A DNA stretch of 64,000 nt from Melaminivora suipulveris (GCF_003008575.1 NZ_CP027667.1:1058501-1122500); one strand, 5' to 3'. Positions 16,776 through 28,783 are shown, numbered from the stretch's first letter. Notes: generated by a model not told the origin, from the letters alone. Numbers and translations are program-made.

Positions 16776-18313
16776 GCGCTTTGCTCCTGTTCGGTGGTGT
16801 CTGCGGCCCAGGCGCGCAGTTCGGTCTTGAGCACCTTGCCATAGCTGTTCTTGGGCAGCCGCTCGGCCCAGCGGTAGCGCTTGGGCCGCTTGAAGCGGGC
16901 GATGTGCTGCAGGCACAGGGCGTCCAGCTCCGCATCCGGCACCGGCGCGCCGCGCGCCACGACGAAGGCCAGCACGGCCTCGCCCCACTCGGCGTCGGGC
17001 ACGCCGATGACCGCCGCCTCGGCCACCTGCGGGTGCAGCAGCAGCACCTCCTCGACCTCGCGCGGGTAGATGTTGGAGCCGCCGGAGATGATCACGTCCT
17101 TGCTGCGGTCGCGCAGGGTCAGAAAGCCGTCCTCATCCAGGCTGCCCAGGTCGCCCGTGTGCAGCCAGCCGCCGCGCAGCGTGCGCCGCGTGGCGTCCTC
17201 GTCGCCCCAGTAGCCCGCCATGACCGGCTCGCCGCGCACCAGCACCTCGCCCATCTCGCCGGGCGGCAGCTCGGCACCATCGTCGCCCGCCACGCGCACC
17301 TGCACGCAGGCGTGCGGCACGCCCACCGAGGCGATGCGCTCGGCCCAGCGCGGGTGCAGGGTGTCCGCCAGGTGCTCGCGCGCCAGCGCGGTGATGGTCA
17401 TGGGGCATTCGCCCTGGCCGTAGATCTGCACGAATTTATGGCCCATCACCGACAGCGCGCGGCGCAGGTCCTGCACGTACATCGGCCCGCCGCCATAGAC
17501 GATGGTCTTGAAGCCCTCGGCGCTGGCGCCGCTGGCCTCGATGTGCGCCACCAGGCGCTGCACCATGGTCGGCGCGGCGAACAGCGACAGCCGGCCGACG
17601 CTGGCCGCCAGCCGCGCCAGCTCGGCCGGCTCGAAGCCGCCGGATTCAGGAATCACGTGGCGCGCGCCGCGCAGCATGTGGGCGTAGTGGTACAGGCCCG
17701 CGCCGTGCGACATCGGCGCGGCGTAGACCATGGCATCGTGCGCATCGACCTCGTCCACGTCGGTGAAATAGGCCATGGTGGCGGCCAGCAGGTTGCGATG
17801 CGTCAGCATGACGCCCTTGGGCCGGCCGGTGGTGCCCGAGGTGTAGAACAGCCAGGCCAGATCGTCCGGCGCGCGCTCGGCCATCGCCAGTGCGGCGCCG
17901 CCAGCGGCGCGCTCCCAGCCGGCGCCGCCGAGCTGCAGCACCTGTGCCTGGCTGCCCGCGGCTGCGGCCTGCGCGGCTGGCAGCAGCGCAGGCGAGGCGC
18001 AGACCACGCACGCGCCGCTGTGCGCCAGCACATAGGCCAGCTCGCGCTCGTGCAGCTTGTAGTTCACCGGCACGACCACGGCGCCGGCCCACTGGATGGC
18101 GGCGAGCGCCTCCAGGTACTCGGGACAGTTGGCGGCGTACAGCGCCACGCGTTCGCCGGGCTGCACGCCGCAGTGCGCGCGCAGGTGACCCGCCAGCGCC
18201 GCCACGCGCTCGCCGAGCTGGCGATAGTCGTGCAGCACGCGGCTGCCGAGCAGCACCGCCGGCCGCGTGACGTGGACCTGGGCGCTGCGCGCCAGCAGTT
18301 GGGAAATGTTCAT
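16772..18313 (-). CDS. AMP-binding acyl-CoA ligase (class I adenylate-forming)
   Basis: 513 residues. Starts MNISQLLARSAQVHV. The P-loop YTSGTTGRPKG begins at residue 157, with a later GQGECPMTIT motif, the hinge DRSKDVIISGGSNIYPREVEEVLL and the catalytic C-terminal Lys in PKNSYGKVLKTEL. The family activates carboxylic acids as acyl-AMP and transfers them to CoA. The substrate is not evident; the length and motifs suit medium or long-chain fatty or aromatic acids. Coupled downstream to the DsbA-like gene. A 48-residue longer frame exists, but only this start matches the family opening. Confidence 0.88.
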   Translation of the reverse strand: MNISQLLARSAQVHVTRPAVLLGSRVLHDYRQLGERVAALAGHLRAHCGVQPGERVALYAANCPEYLEALAAIQWAGAVVVPVNYKLHERELAYVLAHSGACVVCASPALLPAAQAAAAGSQAQVLQLGGAGWERAAGGAALAMAERAPDDLAWLFYTSGTTGRPKGVMLTHRNLLAATMAYFTDVDEVDAHDAMVYAAPMSHGAGLYHYAHMLRGARHVIPESGGFEPAELARLAASVGRLSLFAAPTMVQRLVAHIEASGASAEGFKTIVYGGGPMYVQDLRRALSVMGHKFVQIYGQGECPMTITALAREHLADTLHPRWAERIASVGVPHACVQVRVAGDDGAELPPGEMGEVLVRGEPVMAGYWGDEDATRRTLRGGWLHTGDLGSLDEDGFLTLRDRSKDVIISGGSNIYPREVEEVLLLHPQVAEAAVIGVPDAEWGEAVLAFVVARGAPVPDAELDALCLQHIARFKRPKRYRWAERLPKNSYGKVLKTELRAWAADTTEQEQSA

Positions 18314-18373
18314 GGAGGTTCCGAAGGGGTCGGATGAAGGTTCGACTATAGGCAGTGGCACAGCGGCGCGCGA

Positions 18374-18434
18374 TCAGCTATCAAAAATATAGCTGCATGC
18401 GGTTGATCCACGCTGACTGAGGCCGATTTTTATC
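18374..18434 (-). repeat. Dispersed intergenic repeat, copy E
   Basis: Minus-orientation copy: AGCTATCAAAAATATAGCTG, then GCGGTTGATCCACGCTGACTGAGGCC-like sequence. Unusually for this family it lies in a divergent gap, upstream of both the acyl-CoA ligase and the response regulator. Confidence 0.75.
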
Positions 18435-18464
18435 CCATACCCGCGCCGGCCGCACGGGCCCGCG

Positions 18465-18499
18465 TCCTACAACCCCGCCCGAAAGCACCCGCCCACAAT
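18465..18499 (+). promoter_or_regulatory. Weak member of the shared CCTACA promoter-like element, before the response regulator
   Basis: TCCTACA at 18465-18471 is followed 22 nt later by CACAAT at 18494-18499. It lacks the TTG lead and the TA of the other three copies. The response regulator start codon is 51 bp beyond. Confidence 0.4.
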
Positions 18500-18550
18500 G
18501 CCGGCGCCGCTGCCACTGCGGCTTGCTGTTTTTCCAGGGAGGACCTCACC

Positions 18551-18922
18551 TTGCGCATCCTGTACGTCGAAGATAACGCCGAACTGCGCGACACCATCGC
18601 CATGCTGATGGAAGCCCCGTCGCGCACCATCGTCGCCTGCGCCAACGCCGAGCAGGCGCTCGATCATGAGGCCCGGCAGGGCCCTTTCGATCTGGTCGTC
18701 ACCGATGTCAGCCTGCCCGGCATGAGCGGCACCGAACTGTCGCGCACGCTGCTGGCGCGCGACGCGCAGCGCCGCATCGTGCTGTGCTCGGGCTACGCCC
18801 TGCAGGGCGAGGAGGCGCAAGGCCCGCGGGTGCAGGTGCTGCACAAACCGTTCGACATCGAGGCCCTGGAGGACCTGCTGGACGCCGTCCAGGCCGAGGT
18901 GCAGGGCCTGGACGTGGCCTGA
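18551..18922 (+). CDS. Single-domain response regulator
   Basis: 123 residues, only a receiver domain. The phosphoacceptor is D52 in VVTDVSLPGMSG, the acidic pair is E7/D8, the switch Ser is S80 and the conserved Lys is K99 (HKPFD). There is no output domain, so it acts by protein contact or as a relay. The start is TTG at 18551 (MRILYVEDNAEL), supported by a GGGAGGA ribosome-binding site 7-8 nt upstream. It converges with the CheB/CheR/kinase block and probably belongs to the same phosphorelay. Confidence 0.88.
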   Translation: MRILYVEDNAELRDTIAMLMEAPSRTIVACANAEQALDHEARQGPFDLVVTDVSLPGMSGTELSRTLLARDAQRRIVLCSGYALQGEEAQGPRVQVLHKPFDIEALEDLLDAVQAEVQGLDVA

Positions 18923-18933
18923 CGCACGGCGCC

Positions 18934-20106
18934 TCAGATGTCCGGCGCCGCCTGCGGCGCCGGCGAGCGCGGCAGGCGCACGGTGAAGCAGGTACGCCCG
19001 CCTTCGGAGACCGCCTCGATCTTTCCGCCATGGGCCTGCACGATCTGGTGCACGATGAACAGGCCCAGCCCCAGCCCCTTGTGCTCGCTGTCGCCCTCGC
19101 GGCCGCGAAAGGGCTCGAACAGGCGCGGCAGCAGCGCCGGGGCGATCTCCCCGCCGTTGGCCACGCGCAGCACCACGCTGGTCGGCACGCTGCCGTCGAG
19201 TTCCAGCTCCACGGCCTGTCCCGGCGTGCCGTGGTGCATGGCGTTGGAGAGCAAATTGGCCAGCATCTGGCCCAGGCGCGCCTCATCCCAGGAGCCCCGC
19301 AGATCGCCGCCGCTGCGCAGGACCAGTTCGCGCTGCGGATGCCCGGCGCGCACCTCCTGCACCACGCGCTCGGCCTGCTGGGCCAGGTCGATGGGCGCGG
19401 CCAGCATGACCAGGCCGCCGTTCTGGCGCGCGCGCGTGACGTCCAGCAGGTCCTCGATCATGGACTGCATGCGTTTGCCGGCCTGCTGCGCCTTGGCCGC
19501 CAGCGCCTGCACCTTCTGCGGGTCCATGGGCCGCTGCAGCGCGCCGGCCGTGGCCAGGATGGCCGACAGGGGCGTGCGCAGGTCGTGCCCCAGCACGGCC
19601 ATGAACATCTCGTTGAGGTACAGCTCCTCGGTGCGCTGGCGCAGCTGGTAGGCCAGGGCGCGCTTTTGCCGCTGCAGGTCGAAGAACACGCGCGCCTTGG
19701 TCAGCAGCATGTGCGGATCGATGGGCTTGTACAGAAAGTCCACCGCGCCGCTTTCATAGCCGCGGAACTGCCGGCGCTGGTCGTGCGCGCCGGCGGTCAT
19801 GAAGATCAGCGGAATGTGGCGCGTGCGCTCGGAGCCGCGGATCAGCTCGGCCAGCTCAAAGCCGTTCATCTCGGGCATTTGCACGTCCAACAGCGCCAGC
19901 GCCACGTCGGCGTGCGTCAGCAGCAGCTCCAGCGCCGCCGGACCGGAGCTGGCCTTGAGGATCTCCACGTCCTCGCCGTGCAGCAGCGCCTCCAGCGCCA
20001 CCAGGTTTTCCGGCACGTCGTCGACCAGCAGGCATTTGACGCGTGTGCCGGCGCCTGTGGCGGCGTCGGCGCCGCGTGGCTGCGGGGCAGAAGCGGCAAA
20101 GATCAC
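18934..20106 (-). CDS. Receiver-histidine kinase (REC-HisKA-HATPase)
   Basis: 390 residues. N-terminal receiver domain with phosphoacceptor D74 (ALLDVQMPEMNG), then a dimerisation helix with phospho-His H174 (VLGHDLRTPL), an N-box (LLSNAMHHG) and a G-box (GLGLGLFIVHQIV). No membrane segment, so a soluble intermediate kinase. The start is GTG ending at 20106, chosen because GTGA overlaps the cheB stop. It would receive phosphate on its REC domain and alter its own kinase output. It is the last gene of a four-gene minus-strand operon. Confidence 0.87.
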   Translation of the reverse strand: MIFAASAPQPRGADAATGAGTRVKCLLVDDVPENLVALEALLHGEDVEILKASSGPAALELLLTHADVALALLDVQMPEMNGFELAELIRGSERTRHIPLIFMTAGAHDQRRQFRGYESGAVDFLYKPIDPHMLLTKARVFFDLQRQKRALAYQLRQRTEELYLNEMFMAVLGHDLRTPLSAILATAGALQRPMDPQKVQALAAKAQQAGKRMQSMIEDLLDVTRARQNGGLVMLAAPIDLAQQAERVVQEVRAGHPQRELVLRSGGDLRGSWDEARLGQMLANLLSNAMHHGTPGQAVELELDGSVPTSVVLRVANGGEIAPALLPRLFEPFRGREGDSEHKGLGLGLFIVHQIVQAHGGKIEAVSEGGRTCFTVRLPRSPAPQAAPDI

Positions 20107-20687
20107 AGACTCCTCCGGGAATGCAGTTGGTTGAGCACAGGGGCCATGGCCTGGGGCTCCAGAACATGGTCGGGTGCCAGCAGGGCCAGCGCTGCCTGCG
20201 GCATGGCGGTCGCGTAGGCGCTGGCCGGCGCCTGCACGATGGTGGTGCCGCCGGCGCGCTGCACGGCCAGCAGGCCGCGCGCGCCGTCGCTGTTGGCGCC
20301 CGAGAGCAGCACGGCGGTCAACTGCGCGCCGTAGGCGTCGGCGGCGGATTCGAACAGCACATCGATGGCCGGGCGCGAAAAATGCACCGGCGGGTCGATG
20401 GACAGCGCAAGCACCGGGCCGGCATCCACCAGCAGATGGTAGTCCGGCGGCGCGAAGTAGATGGCGCCGGCGCGCAGGGGCTCCTTGTCCTGCGCCTCGA
20501 ACACCGCCAGCGCGCAGCGCGGCGCGAAGATGCTCTGCAGCAGGCTGGGCTGCTCGCGCGGCAGGTGCAGGGCCACGATCACCGACGCGGCCAGGCCGGG
20601 GTGCAGCGCCGGCAGCAGATGGTTCAGCGCCTCGATGCTGCCGGCCGAGCCGCCGATGGCGATGGCGCGCGGGGCGGTTTCGGTCAT
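20103..20687 (-). CDS. cheB: CheB-type methylesterase domain protein without receiver
   Basis: 194 residues, just the C-terminal methylesterase domain of CheB. The catalytic triad is recognisable: Ser14 in IAIGGSAGS, His41 in VALHLPREQ and the Asp in LLSGANSDGARG. The regulatory REC domain of classical CheB is absent. It would remove methyl groups from, or deamidate, a receptor or kinase. The ATG overlaps the cheR stop (ATGA). No methyl-accepting protein, CheA or CheW is in the window, so this is a non-flagellar pathway. Confidence 0.87.
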   Translation of the reverse strand: MTETAPRAIAIGGSAGSIEALNHLLPALHPGLAASVIVALHLPREQPSLLQSIFAPRCALAVFEAQDKEPLRAGAIYFAPPDYHLLVDAGPVLALSIDPPVHFSRPAIDVLFESAADAYGAQLTAVLLSGANSDGARGLLAVQRAGGTTIVQAPASAYATAMPQAALALLAPDHVLEPQAMAPVLNQLHSRRSL

Positions 20688-21517
20688 GCCTGGGCCTTTT
20701 TTTGGTAAATGCGCTCGCCGGGCAGGAACTCGTCGAACTGCGCGGCATGGGCGGAAAAGCGCAGCGATTCCTTGCTTCCCAGGCCGAGAAAGCCGCGCCG
20801 GCACAGCGATTCTTGGAACAGGCCCACGGCGCGGTCCTGCAGGGGCCGCTCGAAGTAGATCAGCACGTTGCGGCAGGAGATCAGCTGCATCTCGGCGAAC
20901 ACGCTGTCGGTGGCCAGGCTGTGGTCGGAGAACACCACGTGGCGGCGCAGGCTCTTGTCGAACACCACGCGGCCGTAGGCGGCGCTGTAGTGCTCGGACA
21001 GCGAGCCGGCGCCGCCGGCGCGCGTGTAGTTGTCGGTGAAACCGGGCACGCGCTCGATGTCGTAGACGCCGGCCTCGGCCTTTTGCAGGGCGCTGGCGTT
21101 GATGTCGGTGGCGTAGATCAGCGAGCGCTCCAGCAGGCCCTCTTCGCGCAGCAGGATGGCCATGGACCAGACCTCCTCGCCGCCGCTGCAGCCGGCGATC
21201 CAGATCTTCAGCGACGGGTAGGTGCGCAAGATCGGCACCACCTTCTCGCGCAGCGCAAGGAAATACTCCGGGTCGCGGAACATGTCGCTGACCTGCACGG
21301 TGAGGTATTGCAGCAGCGCCGGAAAGACCGCCGCGTCGTGCAGCACCAGGTGCTGCAGTTGCGACAGCGTCTCGCAGTTGAAGCGCGCCAGAGCCGTCTG
21401 CAGCCGCCGGCGCAGCGACGCCTGGGCGTAGCCGCGAAAATCGTAGTGGTAGCGGCGGTAGATGGCCTCGACCAGCAATTGCTGCTCGATCTCGAAGGTT
21501 CTGCGGGTATGCGGCAC
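20684..21517 (-). CDS. cheR: CheR-type protein-glutamate methyltransferase
   Basis: 277 residues, standard CheR length. Methyl-transfer features: a helical N-terminal domain, the SAM motif IWIAGCSGGEEVWSMAIL (GCStGEE in most CheR), YATDINASALQKAEAG and the late CRNVLIYF motif. The start is GTG at 21517, 20 bp after the hybrid kinase stop. It pairs with the CheB domain protein. The probable substrate is the coiled coil of the upstream kinase, as has been suggested for CheR/CheB-linked kinases. That is inference. Confidence 0.9.
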   Translation of the reverse strand: MPHTRRTFEIEQQLLVEAIYRRYHYDFRGYAQASLRRRLQTALARFNCETLSQLQHLVLHDAAVFPALLQYLTVQVSDMFRDPEYFLALREKVVPILRTYPSLKIWIAGCSGGEEVWSMAILLREEGLLERSLIYATDINASALQKAEAGVYDIERVPGFTDNYTRAGGAGSLSEHYSAAYGRVVFDKSLRRHVVFSDHSLATDSVFAEMQLISCRNVLIYFERPLQDRAVGLFQESLCRRGFLGLGSKESLRFSAHAAQFDEFLPGERIYQKKAQA

Positions 21518-21536
21518 GTTGCGGATTCTGCGCCAG

Positions 21537-24998
<3,462 letters not shown>

Positions 24999-25027
24999 TT
25001 GTGACTTGCGGTAAGGAATGCCGCGCG

Positions 25028-25064
25028 ATGATAGAGGCGCCCGCCTGACGCCCCTGTAGGGCAA
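25028..25064 (-). promoter_or_regulatory. Shared promoter-like element before the hybrid kinase operon
   Basis: On the minus strand, TTGCCCTACA (25055-25064), 21 nt, then TATCAT (25028-25033). The start codon is about 30 nt past the -10-like hexamer. The same pair with the same spacing precedes two other transcription units in this window. Confidence 0.6.
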
Positions 25065-25093
25065 GGCGCCGTAGGGGGCTGGCTGGCCGGCGT

Positions 25094-25288
25094 TCAGTGA
25101 TGCGCTGGTGGTTCGATGACTGGAGGCTCCACCGGCTGGGCCGGCGGGTCTTCAATCGGCACGGTGTCCGGCCACGGGGCCGGCGGCACCGGCAGGGGAG
25201 GAGGCTGGGGCGAAGGAGTCGGCTGGGGGGTGGGCACTGGCATGGTGTGATCGGCTGATGAGGGAGGTCGGGCAGGCAGCACCCTCAT
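25094..25288 (-). CDS. Proline-rich small protein
   Basis: 64 residues from the ATG at 25288, which overlaps the upstream stop (ATGA); an internal start MPVPTPQPTPSPQP at 25243 is also possible. About 40% proline after residue 15, with PVP/PAP/PPV runs and an acidic IED. No signal peptide or membrane helix; likely an extended disordered peptide. I do not recognise a family. Real coding is supported by the coupling and by the non-random composition, but remains uncertain. Confidence 0.5.
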   Translation of the reverse strand: MRVLPARPPSSADHTMPVPTPQPTPSPQPPPLPVPPAPWPDTVPIEDPPAQPVEPPVIEPPAHH

Positions 25289-25560
25289 GGCGCTCCGCGG
25301 TTGGCCGGCGCGTCGGAGGAGGGGCCGCGCAGCGGCGGCGGCTGCGGCTCGTCCGCGCGGTTGACGTAGGTGGCCGGGTCGCCGCTGGCGCCGAAGCGGC
25401 GCGCGTTATCTCCCGTGCCAGGGTTGGCCCGGTCCACATCCTGAGGGCGCGGATCGCTGCGCAGGCCGTACTGGTTGAAGTGCCCGCGGTCGCGCTCGCG
25501 GTCGCGCTCGGCCGAGGCCAGTTGGCGCTCGACGGATTCGGGGATTGGGGGCTGGGTCAT
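25285..25560 (-). CDS. Hydrophilic small protein, 91 residues
   Basis: Starts MTQPPIPESVERQLASAERD at the ATG ending at 25560. Charged and rich in Arg, Asp, Asn, Gly and Pro, with no hydrophobic stretch; probably intrinsically disordered and soluble. It follows the NodS-like gene by about 100 bp on the same strand and is coupled to the Pro-rich small gene. Hydrophilic low-complexity proteins of this kind often accompany stress-induced operons, but no function can be assigned. Confidence 0.6.
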   Translation of the reverse strand: MTQPPIPESVERQLASAERDRERDRGHFNQYGLRSDPRPQDVDRANPGTGDNARRFGASGDPATYVNRADEPQPPPLRGPSSDAPANRGAP

Positions 25561-25661
25561 GGCATTGCTCCTGTCGGGCCAGCTTGGCACGGCGGCACGC
25601 TGGCGGCCAGTCGCGCTGGCGCCCAAGGCGGTGTCGGACAACCGGCCGCGCGGCGCGCGCG

Positions 25662-26270
25662 TCAAAGCCGGCCTTCCTGCGCGGCCAGGCTGGCGCCGCT
25701 GCCGCGCGTCCATGCGTCCAGCACGAAGTCGGCGTCGTGCACGGCGCAGGCGTGCGTCCAGGGCAGCGCGGCGCGCAGGCGCTCGTGCACCTGCGTGCCG
25801 CCCAGCGTGCAGCCCTCGATGGGGTGGCGCCAGTGGCAGGCCAGCAGCGTCAGCGGCCCGGCGGGCAGGGCCAGAACACGGTCGATGAGGACATCCAGGG
25901 CGGCCGGCGCAAGGTAGTACAGCACCTCGCTGAACACCAGCAGATCGAAGCATCCGGCAGGCCACTGCTCGGGCAGCACGGTCTGGGCGAAGCGCACGTG
26001 GGGCTGACCGCGCAGGCGCTGGCGCGCGGCGTCCAGCGCCTGCAAGGAGCAGTCGCCCGCCAGCAGCCGGTCGCAGCGCGCGGCCAGCTCCAGCGTCAGC
26101 AGGCCCTGCGCGCAGCCGGGCTCGAACGCAAAGCGGTAGCGCGGCTGCGGCAGGCTGGCCAGCACCAGGGCGCGCTTGCGCTGCTCGTACCAGCTTCCCT
26201 CCAGCGCCCAGGGGTCGGCGCTGTCGCGGTACAGCGCATCGAAGCGTTCGGCGTTCCAGTCATGCGGCAT
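25662..26270 (-). CDS. NodS-like SAM-dependent methyltransferase
   Basis: 202 residues, class I Rossmann methyltransferase of the NodS type. Motif I is FAFEPGCAQGLLTLELA (ExGCxxG), followed by AGDCSLQALDAARQRL and LLVFSEVLYYL. In rhizobia NodS N-methylates the deacetylated terminal glucosamine of Nod factor. Here it follows a PIG-L deacetylase, so N-methylation of a freed amino group on a sugar is a reasonable guess. It begins MPHDWNAERFDALYRDSADPW. It lies 13 bp downstream of the PIG-L gene, fourth in the operon. Confidence 0.85.
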   Translation of the reverse strand: MPHDWNAERFDALYRDSADPWALEGSWYEQRKRALVLASLPQPRYRFAFEPGCAQGLLTLELAARCDRLLAGDCSLQALDAARQRLRGQPHVRFAQTVLPEQWPAGCFDLLVFSEVLYYLAPAALDVLIDRVLALPAGPLTLLACHWRHPIEGCTLGGTQVHERLRAALPWTHACAVHDADFVLDAWTRGSGASLAAQEGRL

Positions 26271-26283
26271 GGCGCCCGGCCCG

Positions 26284-27036
26284 TCAGACAAAGAAGTACT
26301 CACAGGGCCAGGCGGCACGCTCGATGATGGCGGCGTCCAGCACCGGCGGCGTCTGGGGCGAGCGCGGCAGCCACTGCGAGCGGTGTTCCTGCAACGCCAC
26401 CCGCTTGGCCTCCCAGGCCGGCGCCTCGGCCGGCAGGCAGCGCAGTGCCGACCAGTCGATGTCCGGCTGCTGCGGCACGGCCCAGTGCCACATCCAGACC
26501 GGCGCCTGCAGCAGCGGCAAACCCAGCCGGCGCGACACGTCCAGCGCCACCCGGCCGCAGCATTCGTGGTCGGGGTGTCCGTCCAGGCGCCAGGTGGTGA
26601 CCAGCGCATCCGCAGGCCGCAGCAGCGCCATCAGCGCCGCGTGCAGGCGCGCGCCAGCCTCGGCCACGGCGCCATCGGGCAGATGCAGTCGGGTGACGGG
26701 CACATGCGCCAGACCCAGGCGCGCCAGCCCCGCCTGGCGCTCGCTGTCGCGCAGCGCGGCCAGCCAGGGGGTGGGCTGGCCGGCCTCGGCGTGGCTGGCC
26801 TCGCCATCGGTCACGCCCACGATGTGCAGCGCGCCGCCGTGCGCGGCGTGCTGCTGCATCAGCAGCGCGCAGGCCAATACCTCGTCGTCGGGATGCGGCG
26901 CGACGACCACCAGGCGCCGGCGCGGATCGACCAGCGGCTGCGGACTGGGCGGAACGTGGCGCTCCAGCCATTGCCGCCACTGCGGGGCCGGCACGCGCGG
27001 CGCGGCAATGTGCCGCGATGCGGGAATGGGTGTCAT
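26284..27036 (-). CDS. PIG-L family N-deacetylase
   Basis: 250 residues. Zinc-binding PHPDDE motif at 47-52 (VVAPHPDDEVLA) and a second ligand set HPDH in RLDGHPDHECC, as in the GlcNAc-PI and mycothiol/bacillithiol deacetylase family. These enzymes remove N-acetyl groups from small sugar conjugates. The ATG at 27036 overlaps the acyl-CoA dehydrogenase stop (ATGA). In the operon it sits between the acyl-CoA dehydrogenase-like protein and the NodS-like methyltransferase. Confidence 0.9.
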   Translation of the reverse strand: MTPIPASRHIAAPRVPAPQWRQWLERHVPPSPQPLVDPRRRLVVVAPHPDDEVLACALLMQQHAAHGGALHIVGVTDGEASHAEAGQPTPWLAALRDSERQAGLARLGLAHVPVTRLHLPDGAVAEAGARLHAALMALLRPADALVTTWRLDGHPDHECCGRVALDVSRRLGLPLLQAPVWMWHWAVPQQPDIDWSALRCLPAEAPAWEAKRVALQEHRSQWLPRSPQTPPVLDAAIIERAAWPCEYFFV

Positions 27037-28091
27037 GGCATCCACCCCGGCTCGGGCATGGCGCGGAGCAGCTCACCCAGCGCGGCGTCGTCGGCCGCGC
27101 CGTGGCTTTGGCGGATGAAGACCGGCAGGTCGGCGGCGCGCCGGGCAAAGCCGGCATCCAGGCACAGCGGCGCGGCACCCAGCGCCCGGCTGACCTGGTC
27201 GAGCACCTGCCGGGCGCTGCCCTCCACCGCCTGGCGCACGCGCAGCGCCAGCAGCCGGGCGTCGGCCGCCGGGTGCGCATCCAGCCATGCGGCACTCTCG
27301 CGCAGCAGCGCCGCCGTGGCCGCCAGGGCCACGTCGACCTGGCCCAGCGCGGCCAGCCGCAGCGGAGCCTGCGGGTGGCGGGGCGCAGCGGCTGCCGCAC
27401 GGCGCAGGGCCTGGGCCAGCGCCACCGCCGCGCCATGCCAGCACGCGGCCACGCCGGCGCCGCCCTGCCAGAAGCCAGGCCGCTGCAGATAGGCGCCAGG
27501 AGCGCCGACCAAGGTCACCGGCACGTTGCTGAAGCTCACGCTGGCGCTGGCGCTGGCGGCCATGCCGACGGCCTGCCAGGAGCTGGCGTCAATGCTCACC
27601 CCCGGCTGGCGCAGCGCCACGGCGACCAGCTGCGGCGCCTGCTGCCCTTCGCGCCATGCGGTCAGCAAAGCGTGGCTGACGTCGGCAGCGCCGGAGCACC
27701 AGGCCTTGGTGCCGTCGATGCGCGCGCCCGCGCCGCCGGGGGCCTCGCGCAGATGCACGCGGGCCTGGGGCGCCTCGGCGGCCCAGACGGCCCACAGCGC
27801 CGGCCCGTTCCGTGTGGCCACGTCCGCCGCGACGGCCTGCAGCTCGCGCAGGATGGCCAGCGCATCGGTGTGGCCCTCGTACAGCTTGGCCAGCGACAGA
27901 TCGCTGGCGCCCACCAGCGCCAGCGCTTGCCAGCGCGCCAGCGTCGCGCCACCGGCGGGCGGCGGCAGATCGTCCAGCCCGGCGGCGACCAGCGTGCGCA
28001 GCGTGTCGGCCGGCGTGGCGGCCCCATCGCCCGCCACCAGCGCAGCTGCCAGGCGCTCGGTGAGCGGCAACGCCGCGCGCTGGCCCATCAT
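27033..28091 (-). CDS. Acyl-CoA dehydrogenase-like flavoprotein
   Basis: 352 residues, short for the family (about 380). Shows the general acyl-CoA dehydrogenase fold: helical N-terminal domain, a middle beta domain with RIDGTKAWCSGAADVSHAL and FSNVPVTLVGAPGAYL, and a C-terminal helical bundle. The usual C-terminal catalytic Glu cannot be identified with confidence, so it may be an oxidase or desaturase variant or bind a carrier-linked acyl chain. The start MMGQRAALPLTERL overlaps the glycosyltransferase stop (ATGA). Within this operon it may act on an acylated or N-acyl sugar intermediate. Confidence 0.82.
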   Translation of the reverse strand: MMGQRAALPLTERLAAALVAGDGAATPADTLRTLVAAGLDDLPPPAGGATLARWQALALVGASDLSLAKLYEGHTDALAILRELQAVAADVATRNGPALWAVWAAEAPQARVHLREAPGGAGARIDGTKAWCSGAADVSHALLTAWREGQQAPQLVAVALRQPGVSIDASSWQAVGMAASASASVSFSNVPVTLVGAPGAYLQRPGFWQGGAGVAACWHGAAVALAQALRRAAAAAPRHPQAPLRLAALGQVDVALAATAALLRESAAWLDAHPAADARLLALRVRQAVEGSARQVLDQVSRALGAAPLCLDAGFARRAADLPVFIRQSHGAADDAALGELLRAMPEPGWMP

Positions 28092-28783
28092 GGCGCCACG
28101 GCCGCAGCGGCTGGCGCCGCGCGGTGCAGTTGGCGGTGCAACTGCGCCAGATGCAGGCTGAAGCCCTCGAGCGCGCGCGCGGCCAGCCGCGCGCTGGTGC
28201 GCACGCGCGGCCGGTTGGACCAGGCAATGCGCGCACCGCTGTCTTGCAGCATCCGCACGAGTTTCACGTCCTCGTGCGCGCATACCGGCGCGAAGCCGCC
28301 CACGCGCGCATAGGCCTGTGCACAAACGCCCAGGTTGGCGCCGTGGATGTGTCGGTGGCCGGGCGTGTCGCTGTAGCCGGATTCGTACAGCGCACGCAAG
28401 GCCGGCGTGTGCGGGCTCCAGTCGGCGACCTCGACCGTGCCGCACACGCATTGCGCGGCCTCGGCCAACTGCGCGGCGATCCAGTCCGGTGCGACGGTGC
28501 TGTCGGCATCGGTGAAGCTGAGCCAGCGCGCGCCCTGCGCCAAAGCCACCCGGGCGCCCGCCGCGCGCGCCTGGCCGACGCTGCGAGCCTGCAAGCTGAG
28601 CGTCTGCACGCCGTGCGCGGCGGCGATGCTCGCCGAGCGGTCCCGGCAGTCATCCAGCGCGACGATCACGCGCACCTCCTCGCCCAGCAATCGCGGACAC
28701 GCAGCGGCGCGCGCCAGCGAGCGCAGGCACGCGCCCAGCAGCGCCTCCTCATCGTGGGCGGGAACGACCACGGCGATCACCAC
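28088..28783 (-). CDS. Family 2 glycosyltransferase
   Basis: 231 residues. GT-A fold signs: IAVVVPAHDEEALLGACL at the start, VIVALDDCRD, and the metal-binding DxD-type motif in FTDADSTVAPDW, followed by GANLGVCAQAYARVGGF and HEDVKLVRML. No membrane segment, so a soluble or peripheral transferase. The start is GTG at 28783, supported by AGGAG six bases upstream. It is the first gene of the glycosyltransferase / acyl-CoA dehydrogenase / PIG-L / NodS-like operon, and its leader carries the shared promoter-like element. Confidence 0.88.
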   Translation of the reverse strand: MVIAVVVPAHDEEALLGACLRSLARAAACPRLLGEEVRVIVALDDCRDRSASIAAAHGVQTLSLQARSVGQARAAGARVALAQGARWLSFTDADSTVAPDWIAAQLAEAAQCVCGTVEVADWSPHTPALRALYESGYSDTPGHRHIHGANLGVCAQAYARVGGFAPVCAHEDVKLVRMLQDSGARIAWSNRPRVRTSARLAARALEGFSLHLAQLHRQLHRAAPAAAAVAP

